Shown here: positions 12,607-24,810 of the stretch, one piece after another
Layout: every line of letters begins with the position of its first letter
Position numbering within the stretch: position 1 is the first letter of the stretch
Origin: Polymyxa betae
Taxonomy: Eukaryota; Endomyxa; Phytomyxea; Plasmodiophorida; Plasmodiophoridae
DNA: 64,000 bases
NCBI GenBank assembly: GCA_003693705.1
Contig: RBZT01000657.1
Location: 62,001-126,000 of the forward strand
Direction: 5' to 3'
Program-made: the position numbers and the translations under genes
The notes under the pieces: model-generated
Seen by the model: only the letters and a program-made list of their open reading frames with translations
What the model was told of the DNA's origin: nothing
Database searches by the model: none

Positions 12607-12920
12607 GCTCAGTCGTTTGCACTCCCTATTCTTCACTCCAACAAAACATGTCTGTGCCTCGATTTTACTGAAGCGCTGCTCTAATTTTTTCCACAGAGTC
12701 CGGGCAGCCAGCCGGTCATTGTCCAATTGCACAAGGACAAATCCAAACATGGAATGAAAAGTGACCTGTTGGATCGGACTTGATATCAGTTTGGAAATGT
12801 CAAATTAATATTGTAATATACATCTAGGAATCACGACACAGTGGCACGGTTTTCTGTAACTTTCAGTCGCTTCGATTTTTGTATAAAAAGGTACAGTGTC
12901 ATTCTGACCATTTCTCCGTC
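12607..12920. other. Short intergenic stretch before CFAP74
   Basis: No supported gene on the plus strand. A 59-codon minus-strand ORF (12571-12750, ATG start) overlaps the 3' end of the GTPase gene; I do not accept it as a gene without homology. TATAAAA lies 40 bases before the CFAP74 ATG (about 12882) and could be a core promoter element. Confidence 0.35.
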
Positions 12921-15900
12921 ATGAAGGATGAACAAATATATGCACGAGCGCCCAAAAGCGCCAAACCTCCATACAAGAACGACATACTGACGACATACCG
13001 CCCAATCAGCCAAATTCAAGAAGCCATGAATCGTTTGCAATCCAAACGGCATCTCGAACAGATGTCATTAGATCTTTTACGCAGACAAACACACTTAGAC
13101 GACCTCCATCAACGAATTATCGCTTCCCAAACCGATATCGACAGCCGATACCAACGAATCACAACACTGACATCGCAGATCGAATCGGCCAGCCAAATCC
13201 CCGACCTAATTCGTCGCCGCGCTGCTGTCGCCGATTTCGAGCGTCGCCTAAACTCTGAACGGGAAGCTTTGGAGCAAATCACCCGTCAGAATCAATCAGA
13301 CAGAGACGAATTCGATTTATTAGAGAGCGAGCTATCCCGTTTACGTGTCTCCCGTGAGCGTATCATTGACAACCATGCGGATAATTTTCTATCAGAACAG
13401 GCCTATGCAAATGTAGGGTGATCATTCTCCTTATTGTCATTATTCAATTATGGTCGCTGTTAGAACCAAGCTGAAATCATTCAAGCGATCCTGCAGAAGC
13501 AGCAGCGCACTAGAAAAAGGCAAGCTAGGAAAGCGGCGAAGCAGGCCAAGCTGCAAGCCGAGGCCAGTTTCCAAGCTGGGGTTCAGGCTCAGCGGCAAGC
13601 TGAAATTGCTAAGGAACAGCATGTGAAGGCTGTGCATCGATTGAGTCAGAATCAGTCTGTTATCGATCAGGTCAACGTCATTGCTCTCTAGAACTATTCG
13701 TTATAATCTCCCGTCTCAGGCGCGAGCTATGATCAAAGATGAAGAGGAAAAAAGAGAATTAAAAGCGGTCGAGAACGTTCTAAAGTTGAAGGAGTCGATT
13801 GAGTCTTCAATTCAAGAATCACGTCGTCATCCTCGACGAGTTAGAAATACTGGAGAAGAACGGCAATCAGAGAATCAACATGTAAAGCGATTGTATCATT
13901 TTGAGGCGGCACGACCTAATTGAAGAGTAGAGAGAGGCTGATATAAAAGTAAGGGAAATGGAGGTAGCGGCTCGTTTACGTCGTGAATACGGTGAAGACA
14001 TCAGGCTGGAGAATAAACGCTATGCTGACGCTATCGCAAGAGCTGGGAGGCAACAACAACAGCAGCAACAGAAACACTTGCAACATGCATCGCAGCAGCA
14101 GAAATGTACAGCTACAGAAAAGGAGCTGTACCCTTCTCAAACTGCAACTGTTAAAACGAGATCGTTCGGAACTGGTCGGGCTCCGGATGCCGTTTTGGAA
14201 ATGGTTCGGCGTAGGCATCCTGATGTGGCTATTGAGCCAGTTGAGAGAAAGCGATTACTGCTTCCCAAAGCATCACAACATGATGTTGTGCAGATTGCAG
14301 ATGCCGTTCAACGTCGTCAATCCGAACTTGTCGAAGGAAGAAGCAAAGTCGTCTGTGGTCGGCAACATACTGGGCCTTATTTCATATCCGATCGCTCTCC
14401 GGTATACACATACAACGTAAATTTTGAATTCCAACAAACTTATTATCTGACTTTAGGTTAAATTTGTAGATTATGTCGCAGGAGAAACGGCATCGTTAAT
14501 TCGGTTCGTTTTGAAGAACGTATCATATTGCGAAAATGCTTTTCGGCTCGTTGGGGTTCAAGATGTGGTTTACAGGGAGTTTTTTGATGTTCACTATGAA
14601 CGTCGGGGCCGTATGTCACCTGGCATGGGAGTTACCATAACGGTGCTTTTCCATGGTGATATTGATCAAGATCTACATACGAATTTGGAATTTATTTCAG
14701 AAATTGGCGGTGCATTTCGAATACCCATTCAGATTTTAATGCCAAAATCAAATATATCTATATCTTCGACATCGCTAGATTTTGGCAGAGTTGTTGTCGG
14801 CGAAGAAAAGCAATTGTCCATACAGTTGACGAATCAGGGCGCATTGTCTGCTACTTTTTCTATATCTTTCGAAGATTTAGATCAAAATGTATTTTTCATG
14901 AGTAATGATGCTGCCGCAATAGCTGGGCACACGAGCATCAGCCTTTGCCTTATCTATCGACCAGATATAATCCTACAGCACCATAATAAGTTGGTCATTT
15001 TGCTATCAAATAGCACCAATCAGTGGGCTTCACCGAACATTTTCAACATCGACTTGATCGGTCAATGCGATGACGTGCCTGTTGTCAGCGATCGAGAACG
15101 TATTGAGTTCGGTTGCTGCTTTATAGATGACATATATCGCGACCAATTAACTCTCTCGAATCGTGCTGCAAGTCTAATGCATTACTCCGTATCTTCTCCC
15201 AATGATGGAACGCTGACTGTCCAACCTCGTCATGGTTTTCTGACAGGATTTGGCAATGCAACATTACATATTGAACTACATGCAAATCAAGAGACTTTAC
15301 TGAATTATTCATGTCAGGAATCTGGTAAGCTGCCACAATGCCGCCACTTTTTGCCAATATTTATCAGGACGGTTTGAGATTCCTTTTGAAATCACCCCTG
15401 ATGGTCAAGATGGGATCAAAGTTATTGCATCCGGAATCTTAACACATAGCAATATAGAAATAGATCAAGATTTGATTGATTTCGGCAAATGCTACGTTGG
15501 ACAATGTTTACATCAAGACTTGATCATAAGAAATACTTCCTTGGTGATGCAAAGATACGGAATCGTTTCCGATGATGCTCAGCTGAGCGTCTGTCCTAAT
15601 ACAGTTCACATACTTCCTGATGACACTGCTAAGGTATAACGATAATTTCATCAAATTCCAGTTGGTTTATTGATTGAAATCAGATAGTTATAACTTATCA
15701 GCCCAGCGATCTAAAAACATCACTGAAATCAGCTGTTTCCATTAAAAGCAATCTGGGTCGATCACGGAATGTTAGATGCCATGGAGAAGCTGTTAGAAAT
15801 CCACTGGAATTCTCCCAATCTACCGTCTTGATGAAACCATGTGGACCTGGAATAGTTGTTTATGAGCGCATCGATATTCTCAACAATACGCAACATGATC

Positions 15901-17482
15901 GAATTGTTGAATTCTTTGTTTCCGATCAAGTAGGATTCTTTAGAAGCTTGAAAAGTTCCCCAAAATAATGTCTTTGTACAGCATGCAATCCCGGTCAGAA
16001 TTAGTCCCAATATTTTACAGATTGCAGCTGAGCAGACTGCACAAGTTGATATCGCTTTCCATGCGCCCACACAACTTGATAGACCTGAGTCTACCAAAAC
16101 TGAATTTGTTTCGGGTGTTTTCGATAGTGATACCAATACGAGATATTCGCGATACCTCATTCCAGTATTCACACGATCTGTTAAGGTCAAGGATCCAGCC
16201 CAATATCAAACCCTTTATCTTCAGGTTAAAAACTGTTATTCATAACTCGAACCAACCAGTTTATGTCTTCGTATAGGTTCAAACAACATTATCAGAGTCT
16301 CAGTTAGCATTGATTGACTCCAGCAATAAAATAGAATTTGGTGAGATCCCTCTTGGACAGAGCAAGGCGGTCGATATCTGCCTTCGCAACATAAGCAAAC
16401 ATTCCTGCCCGCTGAGAATCCCTCCTTCGCTACTCTCATCACCATTTCTGTTATCAGCCGACCCACCGTTACCAGAGGCTTTAGATTCAGGCCAAACAGT
16501 TTCCATGCGCATTGCTTTTTTTCCTAAGGAAGACCGCGATTACTGTGAAACCATTTGTATCAGCGACCAAATCAATGTTACAATGCATGGCATCGGGGCA
16601 TCACTCAAAATCACGCTGGATCCAAACAACGACATTATCGATTTTGGCGATGTTCTCATCGGGTAAGCTACAAAAGGGTCATGCTTAGCTCTGGTACTGA
16701 CCGTTGACTAGGGACTCTCGTACAGTTAAGCTAAAACTCAGTAACAATTCGAAATTTGCGATCATGTGCGAGATGTCGACAGAGCTAACCAATCCGCATA
16801 ATAATGCAAAAGCCCTGACATTGTCCCCGCCTCGACAATGTCTTGAACCAAACCAAAGTACAGAAGTTGTTTTGTCATTGCGCCCGGACCGAGACGAAGA
16901 TTATAATGGAGAATTTACTCTTCGAATACCGACAAGCCGGTATCAGAGACGATTTGCTGTCAATACTCGATCTCGATCGCGGCAGGTATTTTTGATGCTG
17001 CCCGATAAGTCGCGCCTCGATCCAGCATTGCTGTTATCAACCCCAGCGCCCTCTCAAGTGCAACTTCATGTAAAAACTAATTCTGTTTGACGTGATTCTG
17101 CTGATAGTGATGGCAGATGAATCAAACCAGTCTTGACCCTGCACCAGTAACCACGAAATTATATTTCGGATCCTGCCAAGTCGAGACGCTTTCTTTCAAA
17201 CCACTTCCGGCTAGTTGGGAAGTGGTTATCTCCGAAGCCGCCAAGAAAGGTGGTTATCTGAAAATCACACCAGCAGCAGGGAAATTGGCTCCTGGTGAAC
17301 TGCTTCAGGCCGAAATTCAATTCGATCGACAGCGCTGGGCGGTGATTTATGATCCGATAGAGGTCATTAGCGACATCAAAGAGCTTTTACAATGCACACT
17401 ACAAGGCGGATGGGCTCCACCTGAACAGCCGACTGTGATTAAATTCGACATAATGTGCAACATTCATCTGATGTTAGAATAA
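12921..17482 (+). CDS. CFAP74: CFAP74-like cilia and flagella associated protein (central-pair apparatus)
   Basis: In other flagellates CFAP74/FAP74 belongs to the C1d projection of the axonemal central pair. The N-terminal third is a coiled coil rich in R, E and Q (12921-14120). It includes a QARKAAKQAKLQAEASFQAG segment in a second exon and a poly-Gln tract near 14052-14100. From about 14465 it becomes a series of beta-sandwich (ASH/MSP-like) repeats, recognisable by the recurring pattern DFGxVxVGxxxxxxIxLxN: SLDFGRVVVGEEKQLSIQLTN (14776-14838), LIDFGKCYVGQCLHQDLIIRN, KIEFGEIPLGQ (about 16330) and IIDFGDVLIG (about 16640). It ends at TAA 17482. ATG 12921 gives a coiled coil from the start. 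Some exon borders between 15370 and 16310 are not fully resolved. Confidence 0.85.
14040..14125 (+). repeat. CAA/CAG-rich low-complexity tract encoding poly-Gln
   Basis: A run of mixed CAA and CAG triplets inside the CFAP74 coding region encodes seven consecutive Gln and then a Q/H/S-rich segment. It lies at the end of the coiled-coil part. Mixed codons suggest an older, less slippery tract than a pure triplet repeat. Confidence 0.7.
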
Positions 17483-17506
17483 ATATTAAGGCCGAATAAT
17501 TATACA

Positions 17507-18705
17507 TCACAAGCAGCGCTTCTTCTTTGGAGGGACGCCGCTAGTCTTTCGGAACATGGCAAGATCCGATGTGAACAAGATACTGTGTGCCCAACCAGCA
17601 CGTTCTCCAAACACATCAATAAACATGCTTGAGATTTGCCCATATACCTGAATTAATGATTATCGCTGAAGAAACGATACAACAGGATGTCATACTTTGT
17701 CTGATAATGATTTCGATGCCAACTTCAAACCAGCTAGATGCTGGTGATAATGCCTCATGGCAATTTGACCAATGTGTGTATCAACAGGCACTACATGATG
17801 TTGATCCAGACTGAATAAAGCGACGCAATCAGCCACTTTCCTACCTATGAAATGTTTTAGCGCAGCAAGCATTCGTGTTGCAAATAAGTGGACCCACCGA
17901 CACCGACAAATTTGCAGAGCTCAATGCGGATTTCTTCCATGCTTTTGCCTCTCAAACTGTAGAGGAAATCTACTGCCCTTTCCTTATGCAAAGTCAATGC
18001 AGTTTGCTTTATGAATTTGGCTCGATATCCAAATCCGAGCTCTCTCAATTCCGACTCCTTGACGTTAGCCAGTGAACATATCGTGGGAAACGCCCGATAT
18101 GTGACTCCGTCAACAATAACAATAGGGTTGCCATACATCTCTCGAAGGCGCCTTAACATCATCGTAATGCGGCTGATATGATTATTGGACGAACAAATGA
18201 ATGAAAAAAGACATTCAATAGGGTCCTGTCGTAGTAACCGTACACCATTGAACTCTGACGCGATTTCAGCAAATCTTTTATCGCAATTCTTCCAGAGTGT
18301 GTAAAGTAGCTCTAGATTGATCGATGCATGAAGATAATCATGCAAAACAGCTTTAGCTGTAGCGACTGGCAATTCAGAATCAGCACCTGGCCGGACTGCA
18401 ATACAGAATCTGGCCGGTGACGATTCAATCTGCTGTATGCGATACACGATCTCACCAATGACGCCGATGAAGATCTGTTCCTGATCATCATACGACCAAG
18501 CGAATGACTGCCCATTCGTTAATGTCATACGACAATGAAACTGAACTGGAGATAACCCTAAAGGGACCCAGTCGGACCAGAAACCCTCTTCTACTGTCAT
18601 GTTGCCCGCCACATCAGCACTCAATTGAATCATTTCGTTACAACTATTAGCTGACTGCTGTTGCCCCACATCAAGTGTCGCGTCGTGCCCCACAATCGTA
18701 GACAT
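17507..18705 (-). CDS. OGG1: 8-oxoguanine DNA glycosylase OGG1
   Basis: Removes 8-oxoguanine from DNA and nicks the strand, starting base-excision repair. The three exons give 365 residues; introns are 17845-17897 and 17648-17695. The OGG_N domain includes GQSFAWSYDDQEQIFIGVI. The HhH-GPD domain has FNGVRLLRQDPIECLFSFIC, SSNNHISRIT, GFGYRAKFI and the hairpin spliced to GVGRKVADCVALFSLDQ. The catalytic Lys (of RKVADC) and Asp (of PVDTH) are both present. The last exon holds ERAGWAHSILFTSDL, as in the family, and ends with a basic PPKKKR motif that could be a nuclear signal. ATG 18705 is the first in frame. The end lies 24 bases from CFAP74, tail to tail. Confidence 0.96.
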
Positions 18706-18770
18706 TTTACAATACGATGCGACAGAAAGAAGGCGCAATTCCGTAGCCAGGACCGGACGGGGCTTATCAT

Positions 18771-19452
18771 ATGACGAACAGCTCGCCAGCGCTGGAGTTC
18801 ATCACCTATGCGGGAGAACATCAGCTGCCGCTGCTGCAGCGATTGATTGATGCCGATCTCTCCGAGCCCTATTCCGTGTTCACGTACAGATACTTCCTAA
18901 ACGCTTGGCCAGAATTCTGTATTCTGGTCCGTTTTGCCGGTTTTGTTGTACTTATTTAACTGCCGTCGATAGGCTATGGATAAGAATGTCTGCGTGGCTA
19001 CTGTTTTGGGAAAACATGATTTGACCAAAAAAGGCACTCGCCGAGGTTATATTGCCATGCTTGTTGTAGAAAAGTCTTACAGAAAGCTCGGCCTGGGTAA
19101 AACCTTCTGTGCAATTGTGAATTTACTATTTGACTTTGTTCCAGGAACAAAGCTGGTTAAGATGCTAGTTAATCGAATGGCTGAAGTTGATTGCTCTCAA
19201 GTACGACCTTTATTTACTGGGTCTATTGTCACATTCAAGTCGTTTGATAGGTTGTTTTGGAAACAGAGGTTACTAATCAGAGCGCTGCGAGGCTTTACGA
19301 AAAGCTGGGGTTTATCAAGGACAAACGCCTATATAGGTGCGAAGACATTAACCAGCATGCTTTTGACATCGCTAAAAGTTTGTTATAGATACTATATGAA
19401 CGGTGTCGATGCTTTTCGGTTGAAACTCTGGCTGCCTTTGAAAAGTGTTTAA
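18771..19452 (+). CDS. NAA30: N-alpha-acetyltransferase 30 (NatC catalytic subunit, MAK3)
   Basis: Acetylates N-termini such as Met-Leu and Met-Ile as the catalytic part of NatC on ribosomes. Five exons give 161 residues, a typical core length. The substrate loop is [20 protein letters not shown], then [19 protein letters not shown], the acetyl-CoA-binding R/QxxGxG/A-type segment. [21 protein letters not shown] and the C-terminal [17 protein letters not shown] follow. Introns are 18927-18972, 19097-19144, 19201-19250 and 19337-19388 (46-52 bp). The start is 65 bases from that of OGG1 in the opposite direction, so the two probably share a promoter. Confidence 0.95.
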
Positions 19453-19510
19453 GCAAAAGTAAAATATTCGTAAACTGTCAGTGTTGAGTATGCCAAACAG
19501 AGCACTTTCT

Positions 19511-22227
19511 TCACATTTGCTGTCTTTTTGTATCTAAAATTCTTCTATCAATAGCCTTAATTAAATCGTGGTCTTCCGTGTAGATGCCAGTCTGTAGCAG
19601 TTCAAACCGCTCCTTGCAAAGCCGCTCATGCTCAGCAGATGTGTATTCAGTTGCAGCGGGTTCTACCCGAGAAGGCTTAACTATAATAGGATCATGTGGT
19701 TGATGAGCGATAAGATGCGATCTCATACCTTGTGTCGATGAGGGTGCTGTCATGTCATCAGATTCTTTCATGAGCATCTTCCGGATTTCATCACGAATAG
19801 AACGGAGCTGCGTCCGATCTGAACCCAATTCCTTTTCTCGTTCCTTAGCCATCAACTGTACTCGAAGCCGCTGAAGTTCAAGTCTCTCGCGATCTAGCCG
19901 TTCCTAAATTATGATAAATGAGCTATTCTCGATTAGTAAAAAAATTCTTACATTCTCAATGACTTCAATGGTTTGTCGAAGCCTTGCCAATTCGTTAAGG
20001 CAAGCAACCAATTGCGACTGCATACGTTGCTCTTTTGTTTTCTGTTTAGACAGCTCTTCATCTGCAGCCTGTAGACGAAGCTTAACTTCGGAGAGCTCTT
20101 CTTGTAATTTTCCAGTAGCAGATGCCGCAAACTTTCGTTTAATGCCCAACAGAAGTTCTGTTTGCTCGTTGTACAGTCGCTCCATTTCGTTTAATCGCTC
20201 CACGAGATTAGCCTTCTCTCGAGACAGTAGGCCGACTTCGTGTTCCTAAGAGAAACTTAGGGAATGTCACTGAGAATTTCACATCAGCTACATGTTGCCT
20301 TTTCAGACTTTTAACAAGCGCTGCGTCCTCCTTAAGCTTTAGCTCATGGTCCCTTATTAGAGATTCTTTCAGTTTAGCATGCTCTTCTTCTTGTTGCCGA
20401 AGAACTTTTTCTTGATTACGCAATTCAAATAAGGTCTATCGCATTTAGACTGGATTCAACTTAACAGTTATACATCCATTTTACCTGCTGAAGCTTCTTC
20501 TCCATTTGGATGATCGATTTCTCTTTCTGAGAAAAATACATCTGTAGATGTTCAACCAAGAGAACAAATGGATAGGGATGCAACGAACCGTTTTTTCCTC
20601 TATCATTTCCTGTAATTTGGCTTCTAGTTGCTGTTTCCTCTCCTCTTCCATCTTTGACAAATACTCTTTGAACGCCTCTTGTTGCTTCCGCTTCCAAGAT
20701 TCAAGTTCCCACGCAACATGGTAAGCTTCACTACCTCTTGAAAACTCTGCCGGAATACCGGAATTGCAATCGTCAACGATATTCGGTTCAGTCGTTATCG
20801 CATCGGATTCTTCGAGATAAAGAGCGCATCGGATCGATCCAGATAGGACAACATCGTCATGATCCTCGCTTATTTGAGCAAACACAGGAACCCACTGATC
20901 AATAGCGCGAATCTGCCCTTCGCCCATCGGCGACGACGGAGCCGTCAGTAATTGAGTCAAGTTCAACGTTGCTAAACCAAGAACGCTGTGAACAATTCAG
21001 ATCATTTAAGCTTATATACAAGTTTGAAACCTTTCGATCTGATCATCTTTCACAACAATTTCAATGATCAATGGATCCCTGCTGATTGAACTCTCAAGTT
21101 TTTTTTGATCCATTGCAAATTCGAATGCGCAAAAAGAACCTGGCAAAACGACCTCTGTGTTGACGTCTACCTTGGAGATTTTAGAGAATGGTAAAATGAT
21201 CAAAGCCGGATTGTTACCTACGTGTACGGGAGGATGTGTGGCTACTGGAACTTGTGTATCAAATAATGGATACAGATAGCGTGCATATACAATGCCTGCT
21301 TTAGCTAGATCGCGAACAGCGCACAGGTCGACGCTTATTCGATATTGCCGCCGAGATGGTGTTGCGTTCTGCCAAGCAGGCACCTGTGAAACAGTAGTTT
21401 TGGGCGGAAAATATTCTTTGGGAAGAGAGCTCCTGACAACAGGATTTGGTGACAGTTTTCTAGCAGCTGGATTTGGTGGCTCCATAATACTTTCTTTGGA
21501 ATCGTCAAGTTTACGGACGTCTGCATTCAAGTTCGTTTTTTCTTGTTCTCGTGCTTCTTCTTTCGGTTCAGAAATGCATTCCAAAATCTCAGGGCAATTT
21601 TCGAAAGATTCAATATTTTCGCCATTACTTATTTGCTCAAAATGCTCATCATCATAGGCATCATCTTCGGCAGGTTCTGGAAGCTGCTTCACAGGTTCTG
21701 GTAGGGTATCAGTAGATGCCCATTGTAGTTTGCATCCAATATTTAATTCCGGTGGCGATCCTTTGCATTTGGCACTTTGCAGCCGATACCTAAAACGGGA
21801 ATCTTAGGAATATTATGACAGCATTTCAACAATACCATTGTTTATTTAGTCCCTGGCCTACGCTGCTAGTTAATGATCTCGAATCCACAAGCACGAATCC
21901 GGCGACAATCGGAACAGGGGGAGAAGGCTTCGAAGCAGTCAACAAGTTGACTTTTAATGGAGCTCGACTATGGCGAACAGCGTTTAGCTGTTCTTCCTCC
22001 ATTGTGATTTTGACAAAACCAAAGTCGAGTTCGTGACGTGGAGCACGATAGATCGGGGCCGGGAGCCATTCTGTGTATGCCTCGAGTTCAGTTCCGATAC
22101 CGACCTGAACGCAAAAGAAGCACGGTCTAGGAACAAGGATGTCGCCAAGGCCTCGAGCGCGGATACTAACCCGAAGCCTAAATTTGCTCTTTGATGGCTG
22201 GGAATCAGATTTCGCCTTCGGAGGCAT
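19511..22227 (-). CDS. CEP120: CEP120-like centriole protein
   Basis: CEP120 elongates centrioles and supports ciliogenesis. The N-terminus is a C2-like domain (RLRVSIRARGLGDILVPRP). A 46-bp intron (21790-21835) restores NKQWYRLQSAK, matching the KWYQL end of the first C2 domain in known CEP120. A long acidic, low-complexity linker follows (about 21480-21690), then a middle domain of the DUF3668 type (SVDLCAVRDLAKAGIVYARY...), then VAWELESWKRKQQEAFKEYL. The rest is coiled coil, including LVACLNELARLRQTIE, which resembles the family's KELARLK segment. It ends TKRQQM with TGA 19511-19513. ATG 22227 is the first in frame. TTAGGGTTT lies about 72 bases upstream. Confidence 0.85.
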
Positions 22228-22613
22228 TCAAGAACGGGAATGGTGCGGGGAGTCAAAGACAGGAGTGGTCATTTTCAGGCGGTCGCGCCTCGTATAAAAA
22301 ACCCTAACAAATCCGACCTAGGTAGCGAAGTTCCCAAGTGCTATCATCAAATATCACGACATTGCGGGTTGAGACAACGGCAGAATAGTGTTTTCAGGTA
22401 AAATTAACAAACCCATAAAATGGCCAGCTATGATACTTTGAGATAAAGACAACGCAAAAGCGTCTTTCTTTTTTTACTTGCACTTTAAAACGACGGATCT
22501 CGTAAGTTCTGGAGCGACAAGCAAGCAGAAGTTTGGGCAATGGTAGAACTAAGTGAACCGAAGTCCGTTTAATTGTAGATGAACGGCATTGGCTAAAAGT
22601 TCACAGCAGCTTA

Positions 22614-22916
22614 TCACTGAAGACACATCGATAAACATCTATATTCTGTGTATTTGCTCCCGCTTATTTTATCGTTCTGCTTTTGTGGCGATTTCCAAGA
22701 AAGCGCTGCGACTGCGTTCAATTGGCGTCCTGGAGGATGCTCATAGAAGAAATCCTGTGAGGCCACGAGTGGCAGCGCAGTGTCGCCTAAATCGTATCAG
22801 TCCGGGAAGGCTATTGTCACACATAGAAAGAAGCTAACAACAGCAACGACCAAAACCAGTTTTCTCAGATTAGACCCTGCACGATACGAGTAGACGGTCT
22901 CGATCGGAACCTGCAT
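22614..22916 (-). CDS. Small single-pass membrane or secreted protein, unrecognised
   Basis: Two exons (22823-22916 and 22614-22786) joined over a 36-bp GT..AG intron (22787-22822) give 88 residues. The N-terminus is polar with Arg and Lys, followed by one hydrophobic segment LVLVVAVVSFFLC (about residues 20-32), an uncleaved anchor or a signal peptide. The rest, starting DTALPLVASQDFFYEHPPGR, is polar and would lie on the far side of the membrane. The ATG start, canonical intron and clean hydrophobic segment argue for a real gene, but no family is recognised. It starts 50 bases from the ATG of the divergent transporter gene. Confidence 0.5.
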
Positions 22917-22966
22917 AAGGTCACCGATCCCATATTAAGTCTCAGGGAGTCCCCGACCAGCACTGA

Positions 22967-24658
22967 ATGCATGCTGCCGTGCGGGGCGAGCGCCTCTTGA
23001 GTGTGAAGCCGTCTTCGTCGCCGGCGCCCACAGTGTCGCCTGTCATCACCACAATACAGGCAAATAATGTCGCCCCGAAACTCGGTTCGGATAAGGACGA
23101 GACTGAAAGCGGTGAATCCGATAATAATACTAATAAGAGTGCCGGCAGTACATTCAATGCCGCTTTCTCAGCCTTAATTATATTATCTTTATTTATGAAC
23201 ATCCCAATGTAAGTTGACTGAGTCCTAACAGTCCCTGTCATGGCTAGTTTATAAGGGAACCGTATTATCATTTCTATTGTTTAATTTTGTATAGATCATT
23301 AATCGGCCCATTCTTTCCCAATGAGGCTATGCGTCATGGAGTCTCTCTTGCAGCATGTGGATTCATTTTGAGCTCATTCCCTCTCTCTGTGGTGCTTTCT
23401 GCTCCACTATGGGGATACTCGGTTCCTTATTTAGGACCCAAAATTCTCATTATCGGTGGTGGTATTATTACGGGAGCATGCGTCGCATGCTTTGCTTTGA
23501 TAGACAACATGCACGGGCAAGCATTCATTTACTTTGGCCTGTGTATCCGATTCTTGCAAGGCATCGGCTGTGCAGCTACAGAAACTGGTGCAACTGCAAT
23601 GCTGGCCGGTAGATTCCCTGACTCGATTGGAACAGTAACTGGATTAATGGATGTTAGTTGAATCTTAATCACTGTGTCATTATTTCTCAAACGCAGTTGT
23701 TAGGTAGCTGAAAGTCTCGGTTTTATGATCGGCCCGTTGTTTGGAGGGTTCTTGTATGAACGTGGTGGGTTTCAGGCTCCATTTCTTGTTACTGGAGGTA
23801 ATTACTTTGAACGATTTTTTAGAGATCCCGTTCTTAGTTTGCTTAGGATTCACACTATTTCTTATGGTTCCTTTGGTGTGGCTTGTTCCAACAAGGGCGC
23901 AACGCTTTCAAGAATTTAGCGATGTATCTGTCATGCAAGTAATCAAGACCCCAGGAATTGCTCTTGTTATACTTGCTGCTGTCATGGGAATGTCTGTTTT
24001 TGCCTTTTTGGAATTGGCGCTTCAACCACATTTCATTGGAACAAATATCACGGCGAGCAAGTTGGGTTTATTGTTCACTTTGATGTCTGCAGTTTATGCT
24101 ATATGTTCCCCCGTTGTTGGATGGGCAACCTCTCCTAGATATACGCGTCCTTTTATAGTGATGGGCCTGACGCTGATCGCTTGTGCTTTATGCCTACTTT
24201 CAGGGTGTCTGCCTTGGAGGGGTCTTGAATTCCAAGTACTATCATTGATCCTGATCAGTGCTGGCTGTAGCCTCGTTTTGGTTCCTGTTGTACCCTCAAT
24301 GACGTATGTTTATTTTGCTTATTACACGGTGCTGTTTAAAACGAATTTGAACAGGTTCGCCGTCTTGCATTTGGGAGATCATGCTCTGGGCGTCGTCTCA
24401 GGAATCATCACATCGTCCTTCTCGTTAGGAGAAGTCTGCGGTCCTGCCATTGGTGGCTATCTGATGCAACGATTCGGATTCCAGCTTGGCACAGTCCTTT
24501 ATGCGTCTATAATATTACTTGTAGCCGTTGCTCTTCTTCTATTCATCATTACGGCGCCACCAGATCGCTTCTGGACCATGCCGACAGAAGACAACAGCTC
24601 GCTATTCGAACCATTGCTGAGCCCCGATCAGCCCATTTTCAGCCATCCCGATCGATGA
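22967..24658 (+). CDS. SLC18B1-like MFS transporter (vesicular amine/polyamine type)
   Basis: Twelve-helix major facilitator resembling the vesicular amine transporter branch, whose member SLC18B1 moves polyamines against protons. A polar N-terminal tail of about 60 residues precedes TM1 (FNAAFSALIILSLFMNIPI). An 85-bp intron (from 23210) then leads into ISLIGPFFPNEAM, a family signature after TM1. Loop 2-3 and TM4-6 follow with GIGCAATETGATAMLAGRFP and a GFMIGPLFGGFLYERGG motif near 23735. The second half runs to TGA 24658. It has a hydrophobic SVVLSAPLWGYSVPYLG and ends in an acidic tail. Exon edges near 23660-23710, 23790-23830 and 24300-24355 are estimates. The substrate is inferred from family only. 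Confidence 0.85.
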
Positions 24659-24810
24659 AAAATGTTTCCTAAGCATTGTCGTTGTTGTTATATCTATTTA
24701 ATATATCCATCGATGAAAGAATTGTCGAATTCAGAATTGATGAATGGAAGACAGTGTGGGCGGGGAAGCCTCGTCACAGGTGCAACGATACGTTTCCGTT
24801 ATGCGACAAC

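Noticed and set aside
12571-12750. 59-codon minus-strand ORF (MFGFVLVQLDNDRLAARTLW...) overlapping the end of the ARF-family gene
   Set aside because: Overlaps a firm gene, has no recognised family, no second exon and no promoter evidence. Kept only as a note.
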